Translations under genes and position numbers: made by a program
The notes under the pieces: model-generated
The model's input: only the letters and a program-made list of their open reading frames with translations
Told to the model about the DNA's origin: nothing
The model's database searches: none
NCBI RefSeq assembly: GCF_018613155.1
Contig: NZ_JAGGQU010000022.1
Coordinates: forward strand, 40,770-104,769
Direction of reading: 5' to 3'
Length of the DNA: 64,000 bases
Origin: Bacillus sp. ISL-55
GTDB lineage: Bacteria; Bacillota; Bacilli; Bacillales; Cytobacillaceae
Shown here: in pieces, positions 17,131-26,129 of the stretch
How the letters are laid out: each line of letters begins with the position of its first letter
Position numbering within the stretch: the first letter of the stretch is position 1

Positions 17131-17556
17131 ATGAATATCGAAAAAGTAATGACTAGAGACGTAGAATATTGCAGTCCTGATACACCAATTCACGAGGTAG
17201 CAGCAAAAATGAGAGACCTGGATGTTGGTGTCATGCCAATTTGTGAGGGTGAGCAACTGACAGGACTTGCTATCGACAGAGATATTATTCTGAAGGCTGT
17301 TGCTGATAACACTTCAATGGAATCACCCATATCTGAGGTAATGACAACTGATCCAGTGAGGGGTACTGTCAATATGACTGCCGAGGAAGCTGCAGACTTG
17401 ATGGCAGATGTACAAATTCGCAGGCTCCCAATCGTTGAAGACGGAAAGATGATTGGAATTGTTTCACTGGGAGATCTTGCCGTAACTCATAAGTTGGATG
17501 ATGAGGCAGGACAAGCTTTAGAAGAGATCTCCACTCCTTCTGAACCCGAGAAGTAA
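17131..17556 (+). CDS. CBS domain-pair protein
   Basis: The 141-residue protein consists of two CBS domains: MTRDVEYCSPDTPIHEVAAK ... GLAIDRDII, and MTTDPVRGTVNMTAEEAADL ... GIVSLGDLAV. Stand-alone CBS pairs bind adenine nucleotides or S-adenosyl ligands and act as energy or stress sensors; B. subtilis YhcV is a similar small CBS protein. No catalytic domain is attached. RBS AAAGGAGGAA precedes ATG 17131, and a strong terminator follows. Confidence 0.88.
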   Translation: MNIEKVMTRDVEYCSPDTPIHEVAAKMRDLDVGVMPICEGEQLTGLAIDRDIILKAVADNTSMESPISEVMTTDPVRGTVNMTAEEAADLMADVQIRRLPIVEDGKMIGIVSLGDLAVTHKLDDEAGQALEEISTPSEPEK

Positions 17557-17565
17557 AGTATTGTA

Positions 17566-17604
17566 AAATAACCCGCCAGGAAAAACCTGGCGGGTTATTT
17601 TTAT
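17566..17604. terminator. Strong terminator shared by convergent genes
   Basis: Fifteen-base perfect stem (AAATAACCCGCCAGG / CCTGGCGGGTTATTT) with an AAAAA loop, followed by TTATT. Confidence 0.9.
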
Positions 17605-18065
17605 TCTGAGATTTTTCTGAATTCCATGCCCTTTTGCTTCATCAAATGTTTTAAGGCTGCTTGAAAGGTTGAAAAAGATTGTGCTTCTAATTTTATTCCA
17701 TCAAGGACCATCCGCTTGACCAATTCTGGATTCATTCCTACAAATAACGTTTTGACACCCATCAACGAGATAGCGGAAGCCATCTCATGAAGCTCCCTGC
17801 CTATTTCTTCAAGGCATACATCCTCAATTCTTTCTCCACTTATATCAGTTAAGTCAATAATTGCCGTTTCAATGTCTTTATTATGGATAAAGTTAAGAAC
17901 TTTTTCACGTATTTTATCAAAACGCTCTGCTCGAATTAACCCTGTAATAGGTATAAGTATTGTCTGAGGAACAATAGAAGGTATGATTGGCGCGGACATT
18001 TCAGAAATAATCGTCTCATATTCTTGAATTTTTCTCTCTAACTCCTCGAGCCTATTTGTTTCCAA
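17601..18065 (-). CDS. STAS-domain protein, short RsbR paralogue
   Basis: This 154-residue protein is a STAS domain with a short helical lead. ISEMSAPIIPSIVPQTILIP matches the linker and first strand of RsbR STAS domains, and LMGVKTLFVGMNPELVKRM matches the end. The usual sensory N-terminal domain is missing and the DTMVAH phospho-threonine region reads SGERIEDVCLEE. It could be a stressosome component that cannot be phosphorylated at the standard site. The start is TTG 18065 after a GGGGGG site. It is the third RsbR-like gene in the window. Confidence 0.75.
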   Translation of the reverse strand: METNRLEELERKIQEYETIISEMSAPIIPSIVPQTILIPITGLIRAERFDKIREKVLNFIHNKDIETAIIDLTDISGERIEDVCLEEIGRELHEMASAISLMGVKTLFVGMNPELVKRMVLDGIKLEAQSFSTFQAALKHLMKQKGMEFRKISE

Positions 18066-18140
18066 AATTCCAAAACCCCCCGGTGACGTAGAATTCTCCT
18101 TGCTTTTACTATGATACCTTTTCAGGAATTTTTTGTATAG

Positions 18141-18169
18141 AAAAAAACTGCTTCAATTAAAGAAGCAGT
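18141..18169 (-). terminator. Terminator of the 45-residue protein gene
   Basis: Stem ACTGCTTC / GAAGCAGT (18147-18154 with 18162-18169), then TTTTTT on the minus strand. Confidence 0.85.
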
Positions 18170-18194
18170 GAGTAAAAGGTCACCCTATTGATTC

Positions 18195-18332
18195 TTAATT
18201 TATAACATTAATTAAATGCATGATATCTTCATAAATCTGCTCTTGATATTCGTCATCACAACATCTTTTATAATCATCAATCAAACGTCCGAGTTCTTTT
18301 AAAAAGATTAACTTTTCTTCTTCATTGATCAT
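18195..18332 (-). CDS. Hypothetical 45-residue helical protein
   Basis: A 46-codon frame with AAGGAGA ribosome site and a terminator 26 bases past the stop. The product (starting MINEEEKLIFLKELGRLIDD, ending IMHLINVIN) looks all-helical, contains a Cys-Cys pair in the middle, and has no membrane segment. I do not recognise it. The gene signals are better than the protein evidence. Confidence 0.6.
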   Translation of the reverse strand: MINEEEKLIFLKELGRLIDDYKRCCDDEYQEQIYEDIMHLINVIN

Positions 18333-18502
18333 GGCAAAATTCTCCTTAACAGGACAAAAGTCATGTGTGTGGTCTAACTTATCATAGTTAACTGATTAAA
18401 ACAATAATAATTTATCCATACTACATTATTATATTTTGTATATGTGGAGAAACTATGCATAGTGCAATTAAAAGTTTAGATTTATTTAAGAAAGGAGCAA
18501 CC

Positions 18503-18955
18503 ATGTTACATAATATCTTCAGGCTGTGTATGCTGCTAATATCTTGGTCCACATTATTGTTATACCCCAAACGTGCATTCAAGCGGTTTCTTCCTGTCAC
18601 GATATTTGTTACCGCTTTAGTTTCGATTTTATTGGTATTATCACACCCATATAAACTATGGAAAGTCTCCGGTGGTATTGGAACTCGAATTTTCAATGAT
18701 CTTAGTTTTACTCTTGGCCCCTTTTTTGTTACAAACCTTTGGGTGTTCCGCCTGGCCTATGGGAATCTTTGGCAGTATTTAGGGATTAATCTGGTGATTG
18801 ACTATTTATTAGCATTTCCCATCACAAAGCTTTTTAAGAAAATAAGCATATATCAATTAGAGCGACTGAAATCACTGCATTTTTTCAGTATCATTTATTC
18901 ATTTGCTATTTTCGCTTACGGGTTCCAGTATTTTTTTCAAAAGTATAAAAGATAA
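18503..18955 (+). CDS. CBO0543-type integral membrane protein
   Basis: About 150 residues with four hydrophobic segments (LCMLLISWSTLLLYP; FLPVTIFVTALVSILLVLSH; YLGINLVIDYLLAFPI; FFSIIYSFAIFAYGFQYFF). The pattern resembles the CBO0543 family of Bacillaceae membrane proteins, of unknown function. The start ATG 18503 follows AAAGGAG; an upstream ATG (18455) in frame has no ribosome site. Its end lies 37 bases left of the inverted repeat that bounds the 6.4-kb element. Confidence 0.7.
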   Translation: MLHNIFRLCMLLISWSTLLLYPKRAFKRFLPVTIFVTALVSILLVLSHPYKLWKVSGGIGTRIFNDLSFTLGPFFVTNLWVFRLAYGNLWQYLGINLVIDYLLAFPITKLFKKISIYQLERLKSLHFFSIIYSFAIFAYGFQYFFQKYKR

Positions 18956-18992
18956 ATGCTGCTAATTTTATTTCGCCTGAATGATTGAATTC

Positions 18993-19053
18993 AAAAAACC
19001 CTTCCGACTAATTGATTAACCCGTTCGGTTGCCAGGGAGAAAATAGTAATTAA
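18993..19053 (+). repeat. Left inverted repeat of the 6.4-kb element
   Basis: Shares AAAAAACCCTTCC, an AT-rich middle (about TAATTGATTAA), CCGTTCGGTTG and AGGGAGAAAA with the complement of 25316-25375. The motif TAATTAACAACACTAAT just inside also has a relative inside the right end. Confidence 0.75.
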
Positions 19054-19087
19054 CAACACTAATCGCGTAGTATTTAACATATTAATT

Positions 19088-19118
19088 AGCAGGCCTAATT
19101 CTAAGGCCTGCTTTTCTT
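19088..19118 (+). terminator. Inward-facing terminator inside the left repeat
   Basis: Stem AGCAGGCC / GGCCTGCT (19088-19095 with 19105-19112) followed by TTTCTTT. It would stop transcription entering the element from the left. Confidence 0.75.
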
Positions 19119-19126
19119 TGTGAATA

Positions 19127-19157
19127 TTGGGAATATTTAACTTAATGGTGTTATAAT
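19127..19157 (+). promoter_or_regulatory. Possible promoter of the ABC transporter operon
   Basis: TATAAT at 19152-19157 with TTGGGA at 19127-19132, spacer 19 bp. This leaves a leader of about 145 bases before ATG 19309; I see no recognised riboswitch in it. Confidence 0.45.
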
Positions 19158-19308
19158 AAAGGGAGAGTATAAAGAAGTTCTAATAAGGACGTTATTCAAC
19201 TATAGATGCAGGAATGGTGAAAAAGAAGTATTTGGTTTAGATACAAGTACGCCTGGAAACAGTTGCAATATTTGAAAGAGAGAAGAAAATTACTTACGGG
19301 GGATAAAC

Positions 19309-20196
19309 ATGATTTTATCTGTTGAAGAAATACAAAAATCATATGGAAAAGAAAAAGTGTTACATGGAGTGAGCATCCGGATTCATCAGCCTGAAATCGT
19401 TGCTTTGGTTGGACCGAATGGATCGGGAAAGTCTACCCTTCTTGGAATCGTCACCAACTTGATCAGCCCGGACCATGGCAAGGTGAAAATTTTAAATCGT
19501 ACCAATAAAGATCCGGAAATTTTCCGCTATGTTTCTTTTATGCAGGATAACTCTGTCCTCTATGATTATTTGACAGGCTATGACCATCTTCAATTTATCG
19601 GGGATGTCCAGGGCATTTCGAAAGGACAAATCCTATCTGCAGCTGAACGGGTTGGAATGGAAAGCTATTTGCATAAAAAAGTATGCAAGTATTCTTTAGG
19701 GATGAAGCAGCATCTTTTGCTTACCATGGCAATTGTCAACGAGCCAAAGCTTTTGATTCTGGACGAGCCTTTAAACGGACTTGATCCAACAAGTGCCATC
19801 CGGGTAAGGAATTTGCTGCTGGAGTTGAACAGGGAAGGTACAGCCATTATTCTTTCCTCCCATAATCTGTCCGAGATTGATAGAGTGACATCCCATATTC
19901 TCTTTTTAAAAAATGGCCAGCTCATTGAGGAAGATTTATCTCTCCATGAAAAAGTTGCCTATGAGCTTACAGTCCAGCAACCAGAAAAAGTGATCGGGGT
20001 ATTGAGTGCCGCAGGTATAGAAGTTGAACATGGAAAAGAAAATAAACTGATTGTAAGTTTGGGAGATGCTTCTTTAAGTCAGTTGTTCAAACAGTTAAGC
20101 ACCCATGGGGTGCAGGTATTGAACATCGAGAAAAAAGTCATCGGTTCCGAGGAACGGTATCAGATGATTTTTGGAAAAAAGGAAGAAATCTTATGA
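19309..20196 (+). CDS. ABC transporter ATP-binding protein
   Basis: The 295-residue protein is an ABC ATPase: Walker A GPNGSGKST (35-43), signature YSLGMKQ in place of LSGGQ (about 123-129), Walker B LLILDEPLNGLD, and the switch histidine in ILSSHNLSEID. The C-terminal 80 residues are the extension seen in ABC-2 type exporters of the bacitracin/lantibiotic-immunity or CcmA type. It overlaps the permease gene by 4 bases (ATGA), so the pair is one complex. Exported substrate unknown. RBS GGGGGA precedes ATG. Confidence 0.9.
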   Translation: MILSVEEIQKSYGKEKVLHGVSIRIHQPEIVALVGPNGSGKSTLLGIVTNLISPDHGKVKILNRTNKDPEIFRYVSFMQDNSVLYDYLTGYDHLQFIGDVQGISKGQILSAAERVGMESYLHKKVCKYSLGMKQHLLLTMAIVNEPKLLILDEPLNGLDPTSAIRVRNLLLELNREGTAIILSSHNLSEIDRVTSHILFLKNGQLIEEDLSLHEKVAYELTVQQPEKVIGVLSAAGIEVEHGKENKLIVSLGDASLSQLFKQLSTHGVQVLNIEKKVIGSEERYQMIFGKKEEIL

Positions 20197-22691
20197 ATCT
20201 TTTAACCTTTGAACTGAAGAAAATTTGGAGACAAAAAAAGATATGGTGGCTTTTCCTAATCATTCTTATCAGCGCAGCATACCTTTTTCATTACAACGCT
20301 TCCCGGCAGAATGAATGGGTTATCAAGTTAACGGAAGAAATTGTAGAATACGGAAATGCGGCTGAACAGATCCAGACAGACCTAGAAGGAAAACGGAAAG
20401 AAGATCTCCTTGATGAACCTGGATTACTGCAGCATGAATATATCGTGGAAGCAAGGTACGCCTTGTATAATTGGCAAATCGCTGTTGAGCGCAAAAAGTG
20501 GGACGAGATTCCTAAACTGCAAGGAGAATTCCTTGACAGTTTGGGCCGATTTGAAACGGCTGGAGGAGTATTTCCTCCTTTGCATGGCATGGAAAAAGTA
20601 ATAGCTGTGAAGAAAAATGACTATATGCGTGACAACAACCTTCCATATGAAAATGAAGAACACCCGACTTCTGCCCACTTGATATTAAAGCAGTTAAGCA
20701 GCCTGTTTATCGGACTTGCTGGGCTTGTGATCCTGCTATTTTTCTTTGGGACCACGTTGACACAGGAGAAGGACCAAAAGACAATCTTAATGTTAAGAAC
20801 ACAACCGATTACAAAGAGGGATCTGCTAACTTCGAAGTATGTAAGTATCTTGCTAGTGTCACTGGTCTATATTTTATTCGTCATCTGTCTTGGTTTGTTG
20901 ATTCCAATGGCATTTGGAGAACAGCCGTTGCGATTGGAATATCCGCAAGTTGTCTTTAAAGGAGCAGAAGTCGAAATTGTTTCAACCGTCATATATATTT
21001 TAAAAAGTATTGCTTTATTCATAGGTGCGTTGATATTTTCAATAAGTTTGGCCTTATTCATTGGCACCCGAATGCAAAACACCTTTAATGCCCTGGTCAT
21101 TACGTTTTCCATTTTATTTGCTGGATATTTGTTGACGAGCATGGCAGGATTTTTAAAGAATCCGCTCAATCCCTTTTACTTGCTTCATTTAGAGCCGTTA
21201 TTGAATGCGGTGCCTGATTCTAAAGACGGTCTATATGTCATTAGCGCATTTGTTTGGAGTTTGTTCTTGATTTTCCTTTCCGTCTATCTGCCTGAACGAG
21301 AATATAGCCTTTTAGATTTCAGGATAATCAAGAAGCCCTTTCGAAAGGGAGCGACAAGTGCTAGAAGGAACTCTTTATGGAAGATCGTCGTTTTTGAATG
21401 GAGGAAATTGATAAGGAAAGGGAATTATCGGTTTGTTTTAGCGATTTCGATTATTTTTATCGCTTGCGGCTATGCTTTTATTTCTCAAGAAGCAAAAGAA
21501 AAGGAGCAGGAATTCTTAGCTAATTTGGAGAGGGCCAGAAGCGGCTTGATTGAAGTTGCTATTCCGTTCCAAGAACAATTCATAAATGATATAAAGAATG
21601 ACCTGCAGACAGCCTTGGAGAAGGAAGAGGAAACCTCTTATTTAATGGAGCAACTAAACGAACAAGAAATTGCCTTAAACGCTCATAGAGAATTAGCGGA
21701 TCTTATCAGTCTGGCAATAGCTGACTATAAGAAAGGGAATTATATTCATTTAATTGAATATCAATTGTTTGATAATCGTTTAATAAACGGGGAATTTGAT
21801 TCATCCTACAGTGTCGTTGATGATATTGGACAATTTACAATGGATGCCAGCATCGCAGAAAAGCAGTGGCTTTTAAAGCATAAGATACGTCCTCTTTCGT
21901 CCGGGGGACTTCTCTTAAATATCCATACTAATACGAAAAAACTGTCAAGGGAATGGATAGTAAACAATGAAAGAATAGATGATAATGGGCTATTTTCTCT
22001 TTATTTATTCTTCCAGCAACACGCCCATTTCCTGCCGCTAGTTTTCCTGTTGTTTTTAGTGGGTGGAGGGCTGGCTTATGAGAGGGGGAAACGCCCGACA
22101 ATCTTCTTTTTGCGGACACAGCCAGTTTCAGAACAATCGATTTTTTATGGGAAAATCCTTCATTCAGCTATTGTATCAATTATCACATGCTTAATTTTAT
22201 TCGGAACTGTCATCCTAATGGGGACTGTGTTTGACCGGTTTGGTGATTGGAATTACCCTATCCTTCATTATGATGGATTGAGTGAGTCTAGTACAGCCGA
22301 CTATAAAGGCATGAAATCCATTTATTATGGATTTCAATTCATTCCCTTAGGATTGTACCTCATGCAAATTATATCTTTATTCTTGATGGTATTGCTCTTT
22401 ATTCTTATACTAAGCCAATTCTTATCTATCTTTATCAAAAGTCAATTCGTTGTTTTTGTGTCTACAGTATTCATCGTAATCGGGGGATTTATGGCAAGTA
22501 AACATTACCTTGCCACTGCTGCACATCTATCACCTTTCACGTACTTGGACATAAATAGGATTGTCAATGGAGAAGCTTCCACTTTGCTCGACAACCCTGC
22601 ATTGAATGTTTATACTGGCCTTTTTGTTTTAGTTGTATCGATGCTATTTCTTGTAATCATTGCAACACTTTTATTAAAACGTAGGATTTAA
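20193..22691 (+). CDS. ABC-2 type permease, two fused permease halves
   Basis: The 832-residue protein seems to be a tandem duplication: each half starts with a basic ExxK region (LLTFELKKIWRQKKIWW; IVVFEWRKLIRKGNYRF, about residue 405), one membrane segment, a long external loop of about 130 residues, and a bundle of five or so membrane helices. QKTILMLRTQPITKRDLLTS and KRPTIFFLRTQPVSEQSIFY are matching cytoplasmic loops. Typical ABC-2 permeases are single halves of about 400 residues that dimerise, so here one polypeptide supplies both. Partner of the overlapping ATPase; substrate unknown. Confidence 0.85.
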   Translation: MNLLTFELKKIWRQKKIWWLFLIILISAAYLFHYNASRQNEWVIKLTEEIVEYGNAAEQIQTDLEGKRKEDLLDEPGLLQHEYIVEARYALYNWQIAVERKKWDEIPKLQGEFLDSLGRFETAGGVFPPLHGMEKVIAVKKNDYMRDNNLPYENEEHPTSAHLILKQLSSLFIGLAGLVILLFFFGTTLTQEKDQKTILMLRTQPITKRDLLTSKYVSILLVSLVYILFVICLGLLIPMAFGEQPLRLEYPQVVFKGAEVEIVSTVIYILKSIALFIGALIFSISLALFIGTRMQNTFNALVITFSILFAGYLLTSMAGFLKNPLNPFYLLHLEPLLNAVPDSKDGLYVISAFVWSLFLIFLSVYLPEREYSLLDFRIIKKPFRKGATSARRNSLWKIVVFEWRKLIRKGNYRFVLAISIIFIACGYAFISQEAKEKEQEFLANLERARSGLIEVAIPFQEQFINDIKNDLQTALEKEEETSYLMEQLNEQEIALNAHRELADLISLAIADYKKGNYIHLIEYQLFDNRLINGEFDSSYSVVDDIGQFTMDASIAEKQWLLKHKIRPLSSGGLLLNIHTNTKKLSREWIVNNERIDDNGLFSLYLFFQQHAHFLPLVFLLFLVGGGLAYERGKRPTIFFLRTQPVSEQSIFYGKILHSAIVSIITCLILFGTVILMGTVFDRFGDWNYPILHYDGLSESSTADYKGMKSIYYGFQFIPLGLYLMQIISLFLMVLLFILILSQFLSIFIKSQFVVFVSTVFIVIGGFMASKHYLATAAHLSPFTYLDINRIVNGEASTLLDNPALNVYTGLFVLVVSMLFLVIIATLLLKRRI

Positions 22692-22832
22692 CTATACCAA
22701 GAGTATTCGATTGTTAAAGAGAAAGAAAATATTTTAAGATATTTTTGTATTACTTTTTGTTTCTCTGTTTTTGCAATCCTTTCTGAATTAGTACTTTATG
22801 TCTGTCTTTATGAAGATAGAAAATATCACATG

Positions 22833-22868
22833 AAAAGGAGCTTGTTCATTCAAGCTCCTTTCATATTT
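22833..22868 (+). terminator. Terminator after the ABC transporter genes
   Basis: Stem AAAGGAGCTTG / CAAGCTCCTTT around TTCATT. The U-tract is broken (TCATATTTTT), so moderate strength. It also precedes the end of the transposase-like reading frame on the other strand. Confidence 0.65.
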
Positions 22869-22881
22869 TTGATATAATTCA

Positions 22882-24830
22882 TCACCGTATATATAAGATA
22901 TCCTTAAGTTCAAATACCTTATCTGCAATACCCAAACGCTGTGCTGGTGTCTTTTTGGTCTTACCTGATTCGAAAGGCAAACAGAAGTTATAATATGTCC
23001 TCAAAATTGTTATTGCCATCTGTGCATATTTAGGATTGAAGTTAGCATAAATATAGCTCTTTACATCTCCTCGAGCTGTCGATAATGGCCTTTCCAGTAT
23101 CGATAGTCTTCTCCTAATAAGCGAATAAAAGCATTGGCTGCATTGTCATTCACATTTAGTACCAGGTTTGCGACATCTCTTGCTTCTAGCGATGATATGT
23201 TGGTGGTGCAATCAACCGAACGATACCCTCGATCAATAGTAGCTAATGGATGCTCTATAGGGTTATCAGCGTACTCCAAATGAGAACCTGCAGAAGTTTT
23301 AACTTCCTTATGAAAATAGTGAGTCCTAAGAAGTTGCTCTAGTTTAAGGAGAGCTAACTCTTTTGGTGAATTTGTTTTATATCCATTAAACTCTCCCCAC
23401 TCCAAAAGTTCACTTACTGCCTCAAAATGCTCCCTTTGACATTGTGGCCTTGATTTAGTCTTGTCGGTGTGGCAAAGGAAATGGTGTGCATCACTTAATC
23501 GGATTTCTTTTGCAAACACTCGAAATATAGCTGTTATAAGTGAACTATCTTCATCCGTTACAAAACGCCACTCAGATGCATTAACAAGTTCCTTTATTAG
23601 CCAATGGTGTGCAACCGTTGTATAGGTCGAATTAACGTGTAATCCATCTGTGTATTTCGCCCTGTTCTCTATTTTAGAAAGTTCAGTTTTATATTCAGAT
23701 TTAGTCTGAGTATCATTATCTGATGGTGGCTGCGGATAATAAGTGTGTTTAGAAAACCTTGCATTTTTCCTAGCATATATCGATAAGTGATCACATTTAT
23801 ATTGAATTGTATCCTTATTAATTTCTTCGAGTATAATATCCCAATCATAAGACACGTCGCTTCTAAAAACATATCTTGAGAAAACATCCGCACTAACAAC
23901 CACATGAGTAGGGAAAACAGAATCTTCAAGATCTCTGTATTTACTTTTACTCATTCCTTTCTTGCGAACATTGTTAAGGTAATAGGTCATTTTATCTGTG
24001 TTGACCCACATTTCTTTAAATTGCTTATTCAGCAACGGTTTGGTTTCATGTCTTTCCAAGAATTCTAGACACTTTCGGTAAACGAATTTCAACTTCTCAT
24101 AGTATGTTCCCTTGGAGATTTCTAAAATCTCACAAGTTCTATTAATAGGGTTTTTGTTTAACAATAATTTTGTAAACATAAGGTTAATTTCACTGCGTTT
24201 TTGTTTATATATAACCGATTGCTTGCTATTTGGTCTTAGAGAAGTCTTTTTCTTGCATGTTTTGCATTGCCACTGTTGACTTCCGGTACTACTTTTTCCT
24301 TGTTTGTAGAAATAGGAAGGCATTTCAAAATGATCGCTTTCTCCTTGAAGACACCCTTCTTTATGGAAGTCATAATTAGGTTCTTCGTCTTTAATGTTGT
24401 TAATACGGATCAATCTCTCGATTTCTTCAGTAATAGACCAGTTGGATAACGCGACTGTCTTGCAACCAAAGGCAACACCTACATTTGGATGTATAGGGTC
24501 AGGATTACATTCAATCATTTTCCTTGCATCGCCCGACGAATTTAATTTATATCTACTAGGATTCCCTTTCGCGTCCTTAAATTTTTCTTGTTGGAGCCCT
24601 TGCCACTTGCAGTATGGATTCACACAAACGTTTAGTTGAAGTGAGTGACTATTATGTAAATGATTAAACTCAATCGGCATAAATAATAATTCTCTATATT
24701 TTGTTCCAAATTGTCTAGGAGTTAAGACATCATAATCTTTGCTTCTTTTATCTAATTCCTTCTGCAATACAGGGGAAGTGACTTCTAATACAACATCCGC
24801 TTTTGGAATGAATGTCTTGAGGTTAGCCAA
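22882..24830 (-). pseudogene. Transposase-like zinc-ribbon protein with a -1 frameshift
   Basis: From TTG 24830 (RBS GGAGGAAG) a 589-codon frame ends at 23061. It has an N-terminal Cys pair (CVNPYC, 69-74), a second zinc-ribbon knuckle (CKTCKKKTSLR, about 189-199), a helix-turn-helix (RTCEILEISKGTYYEKL), and acidic residues in WVNTDKM, VVSADVFSRY and FVTDEDSS that could form a DDE site. At about 23110-23130 the frame slips by -1: the other frame reads RRRLSILERPLSTARGD, then YYNFCLPF and TPAQRLGIADKVF, stopping at 22882. This tail is the usual end of such transposases, so the intact product would be about 649 residues. It may be an inactivating deletion or programmed frameshifting; the exact IS family is not identified. 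Confidence 0.7.
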
Positions 24831-24831
24831 C

Positions 24832-25074
24832 TTAGTCTTCCTCCATTAACTGCTCGATTTTTAGTTGTTTGATAACACGTTTGTTGTTTCGTTTATTTTT
24901 AATCCATTCAATGAAGTTTTCATCTTCCAGAAGATGAATGAGTAGTTTATCTACAACATCACTTTCTGTGTACTCGGTGTATTCAGCATAGTAAGAGACA
25001 ACGGCTCTTGCGCGTTCTGAAATAAGCCAATCCACCTTATCTGCATTGATATTTCTAGGTTCAATAAATTTCAT
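24832..25074 (-). CDS. Small charged protein encoded before the transposase-like gene
   Basis: About 80 residues, starting MKFIEPRNINADKVDWLISE and ending KQLKIEQLMEED. It is helical and charged, with no known motif that I can see. Its stop codon is one base before the TTG start of the transposase-like gene, and its last codons contain that gene's ribosome site, so they are translationally coupled. The frame stays open upstream to 25212, but that part would be a hydrophobic artefact of a tandem repeat; ATG 25074 has AAGGAG in front, although 11 bases away. The role is presumably accessory to transposition. Confidence 0.6.
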   Translation of the reverse strand: MKFIEPRNINADKVDWLISERARAVVSYYAEYTEYTESDVVDKLLIHLLEDENFIEWIKNKRNNKRVIKQLKIEQLMEED

Positions 25075-25203
25075 TACTATAAATGCTCCTTCATATCCTT
25101 GTTGTGAACCAGTATAACCATAACTCTGAATTTTTAACACCCCAATTAACACCCCAATTAACAGAAGTACAAAAATTATTGTACACTTACTAATTGTAGT
25201 GTT

Positions 25204-25306
25204 AATTAGCATGCTGATTTTAATGTTAAAAGTAAAGATTTGCCCAATAATCTCTGTAATATCAACGAAAAAAAGAGGTGCAAATTAGCATGCTAATTAC
25301 ACCTCT
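25204..25306. repeat. Repeated palindromes AATTAGCATGCTAATT near the right end
   Basis: One copy at 25283-25298 is a perfect 16-bp palindrome, enclosed by outer arms AGAGGTG / CACCTCT (25274-25280, 25300-25306); followed on the minus strand by TTTTTTTCG, it can act as an inward-facing terminator. A second copy with one change lies at 25204-25219. They flank the presumed promoter region of the transposase unit. Confidence 0.65.
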
Positions 25307-25315
25307 AAAATATAT

Positions 25316-25375
25316 GTTATTTGCTGTTTTCTCCCTCTCAACCGAACGGCTTACTAATTGATGGAAGGGTTTTTT
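25316..25375 (-). repeat. Right inverted repeat of the 6.4-kb element
   Basis: Its complement reads AAAAAACCCTTCC ... CCGTTCGGTTG ... AGGGAGAAAA, matching 18993-19053 with a few substitutions and one base fewer in the middle. Confidence 0.75.
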
Positions 25376-25378
25376 CGT

Positions 25379-25987
25379 CTATTCTTCATCTATAGTGATA
25401 TTCTCCATGACCAGTTCGACCCCTTTTGCATTCTCGATATAATTGATTACAGGGTCAATTTCGTTTCTAAGTTTAGGAGTCAGCGGCAATTCAATTCTTT
25501 TGTCATCATAAGTGAATATCACTTTATCAGGTGTTAAGGTACCACCCTCTTTTTTGTTGATTTGTTTCATCGCCGTAATTTCATCCCATGAATATTCGGT
25601 TTGTTCTAATTTCCAGAGCTCATCATAATACAAGCCATTTTTGTTCATATAATAATAATTGTCAATACTTAAGTAACCACCTGCAGCCAAGATCACCAGG
25701 GTGAAAACAGCTGCAATAAAAACATTGAAACTTCTTTTTCTGGATTCATCAGTTTTGAAAAGATAAATAGCCATGATGATCAGTAACACAGGTATAATCA
25801 GTAACACCGCTATCATTGTTATGTATGATGACATCGGACTGTCAAAAAACCAGTGCGAACGGTCAAGGTAAACTGAATTGTGAATAAAAGATACGATAAA
25901 AATCCCAATTGGTACAGATGCGAAGAGCAGGATAACAGCGACTGTTATCAGCAAACTCCCGGCACGGTCAGCATTATGTGCACTCAA
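25379..25987 (-). CDS. Hypothetical membrane protein with C-terminal soluble domain
   Basis: About 203 residues with three membrane segments (SLLITVAVILLFASVPIGIF; YITMIAVLLIIPVLLIIMAI; NVFIAAVFTLVILAAGGYL) and a C-terminal domain whose pattern (YYDELWKLEQTEYSWDEITA ... VIFTYDDKRIELPLTPKLR) resembles the PH-like domains found after membrane helices in Bacillus proteins. The start TTG 25987 follows AAAAGGGGAAC. The stop codon lies 3 bases from the right boundary of the 6.4-kb element, so its original end could have been altered by an insertion. Function unknown. Confidence 0.65.
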   Translation of the reverse strand: MSAHNADRAGSLLITVAVILLFASVPIGIFIVSFIHNSVYLDRSHWFFDSPMSSYITMIAVLLIIPVLLIIMAIYLFKTDESRKRSFNVFIAAVFTLVILAAGGYLSIDNYYYMNKNGLYYDELWKLEQTEYSWDEITAMKQINKKEGGTLTPDKVIFTYDDKRIELPLTPKLRNEIDPVINYIENAKGVELVMENITIDEE

Positions 25988-26091
25988 AATATTGTTCCCC
26001 TTTTCTAAATCTCTATATTTCCATAATATATATTCAACTACAAGCAAAAAATTTCCTGCTTAAATTGGAAACTTTTTTCCTAGCAGATACG

Positions 26092-26126
26092 AAAAAACAA
26101 GCCGGAATGATCTCCGGCTTGTTTTG
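26092..26126. terminator. Terminator of the 49-residue protein gene
   Basis: Eleven-base stem AACAAGCCGGA / TCCGGCTTGTT, with TTTTTT following on the minus strand and TTG TTCTT on the plus strand. Confidence 0.85.
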
Positions 26127-26129
26127 TTC

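Larger units (their letters stand above)
18993..25375. mobile_element. Candidate 6.4-kb mobile element or genomic island with ABC transporter cargo
   Basis: Imperfect inverted repeats of about 60 bp face each other at 18993-19053 and 25316-25375. Both begin AAAAAACCCTTCC, share CCGTTCGGTTG and AGGGAGAAAA, and each has an inward-pointing hairpin just inside. Between them are a two-gene ABC transporter and a transposase-like gene with a small partner. I see no target-site duplication. The boundaries are thus supported by the repeats, but mobility is inferred. The right end abuts the stop codon of the membrane-protein gene at 25379. Confidence 0.55.
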
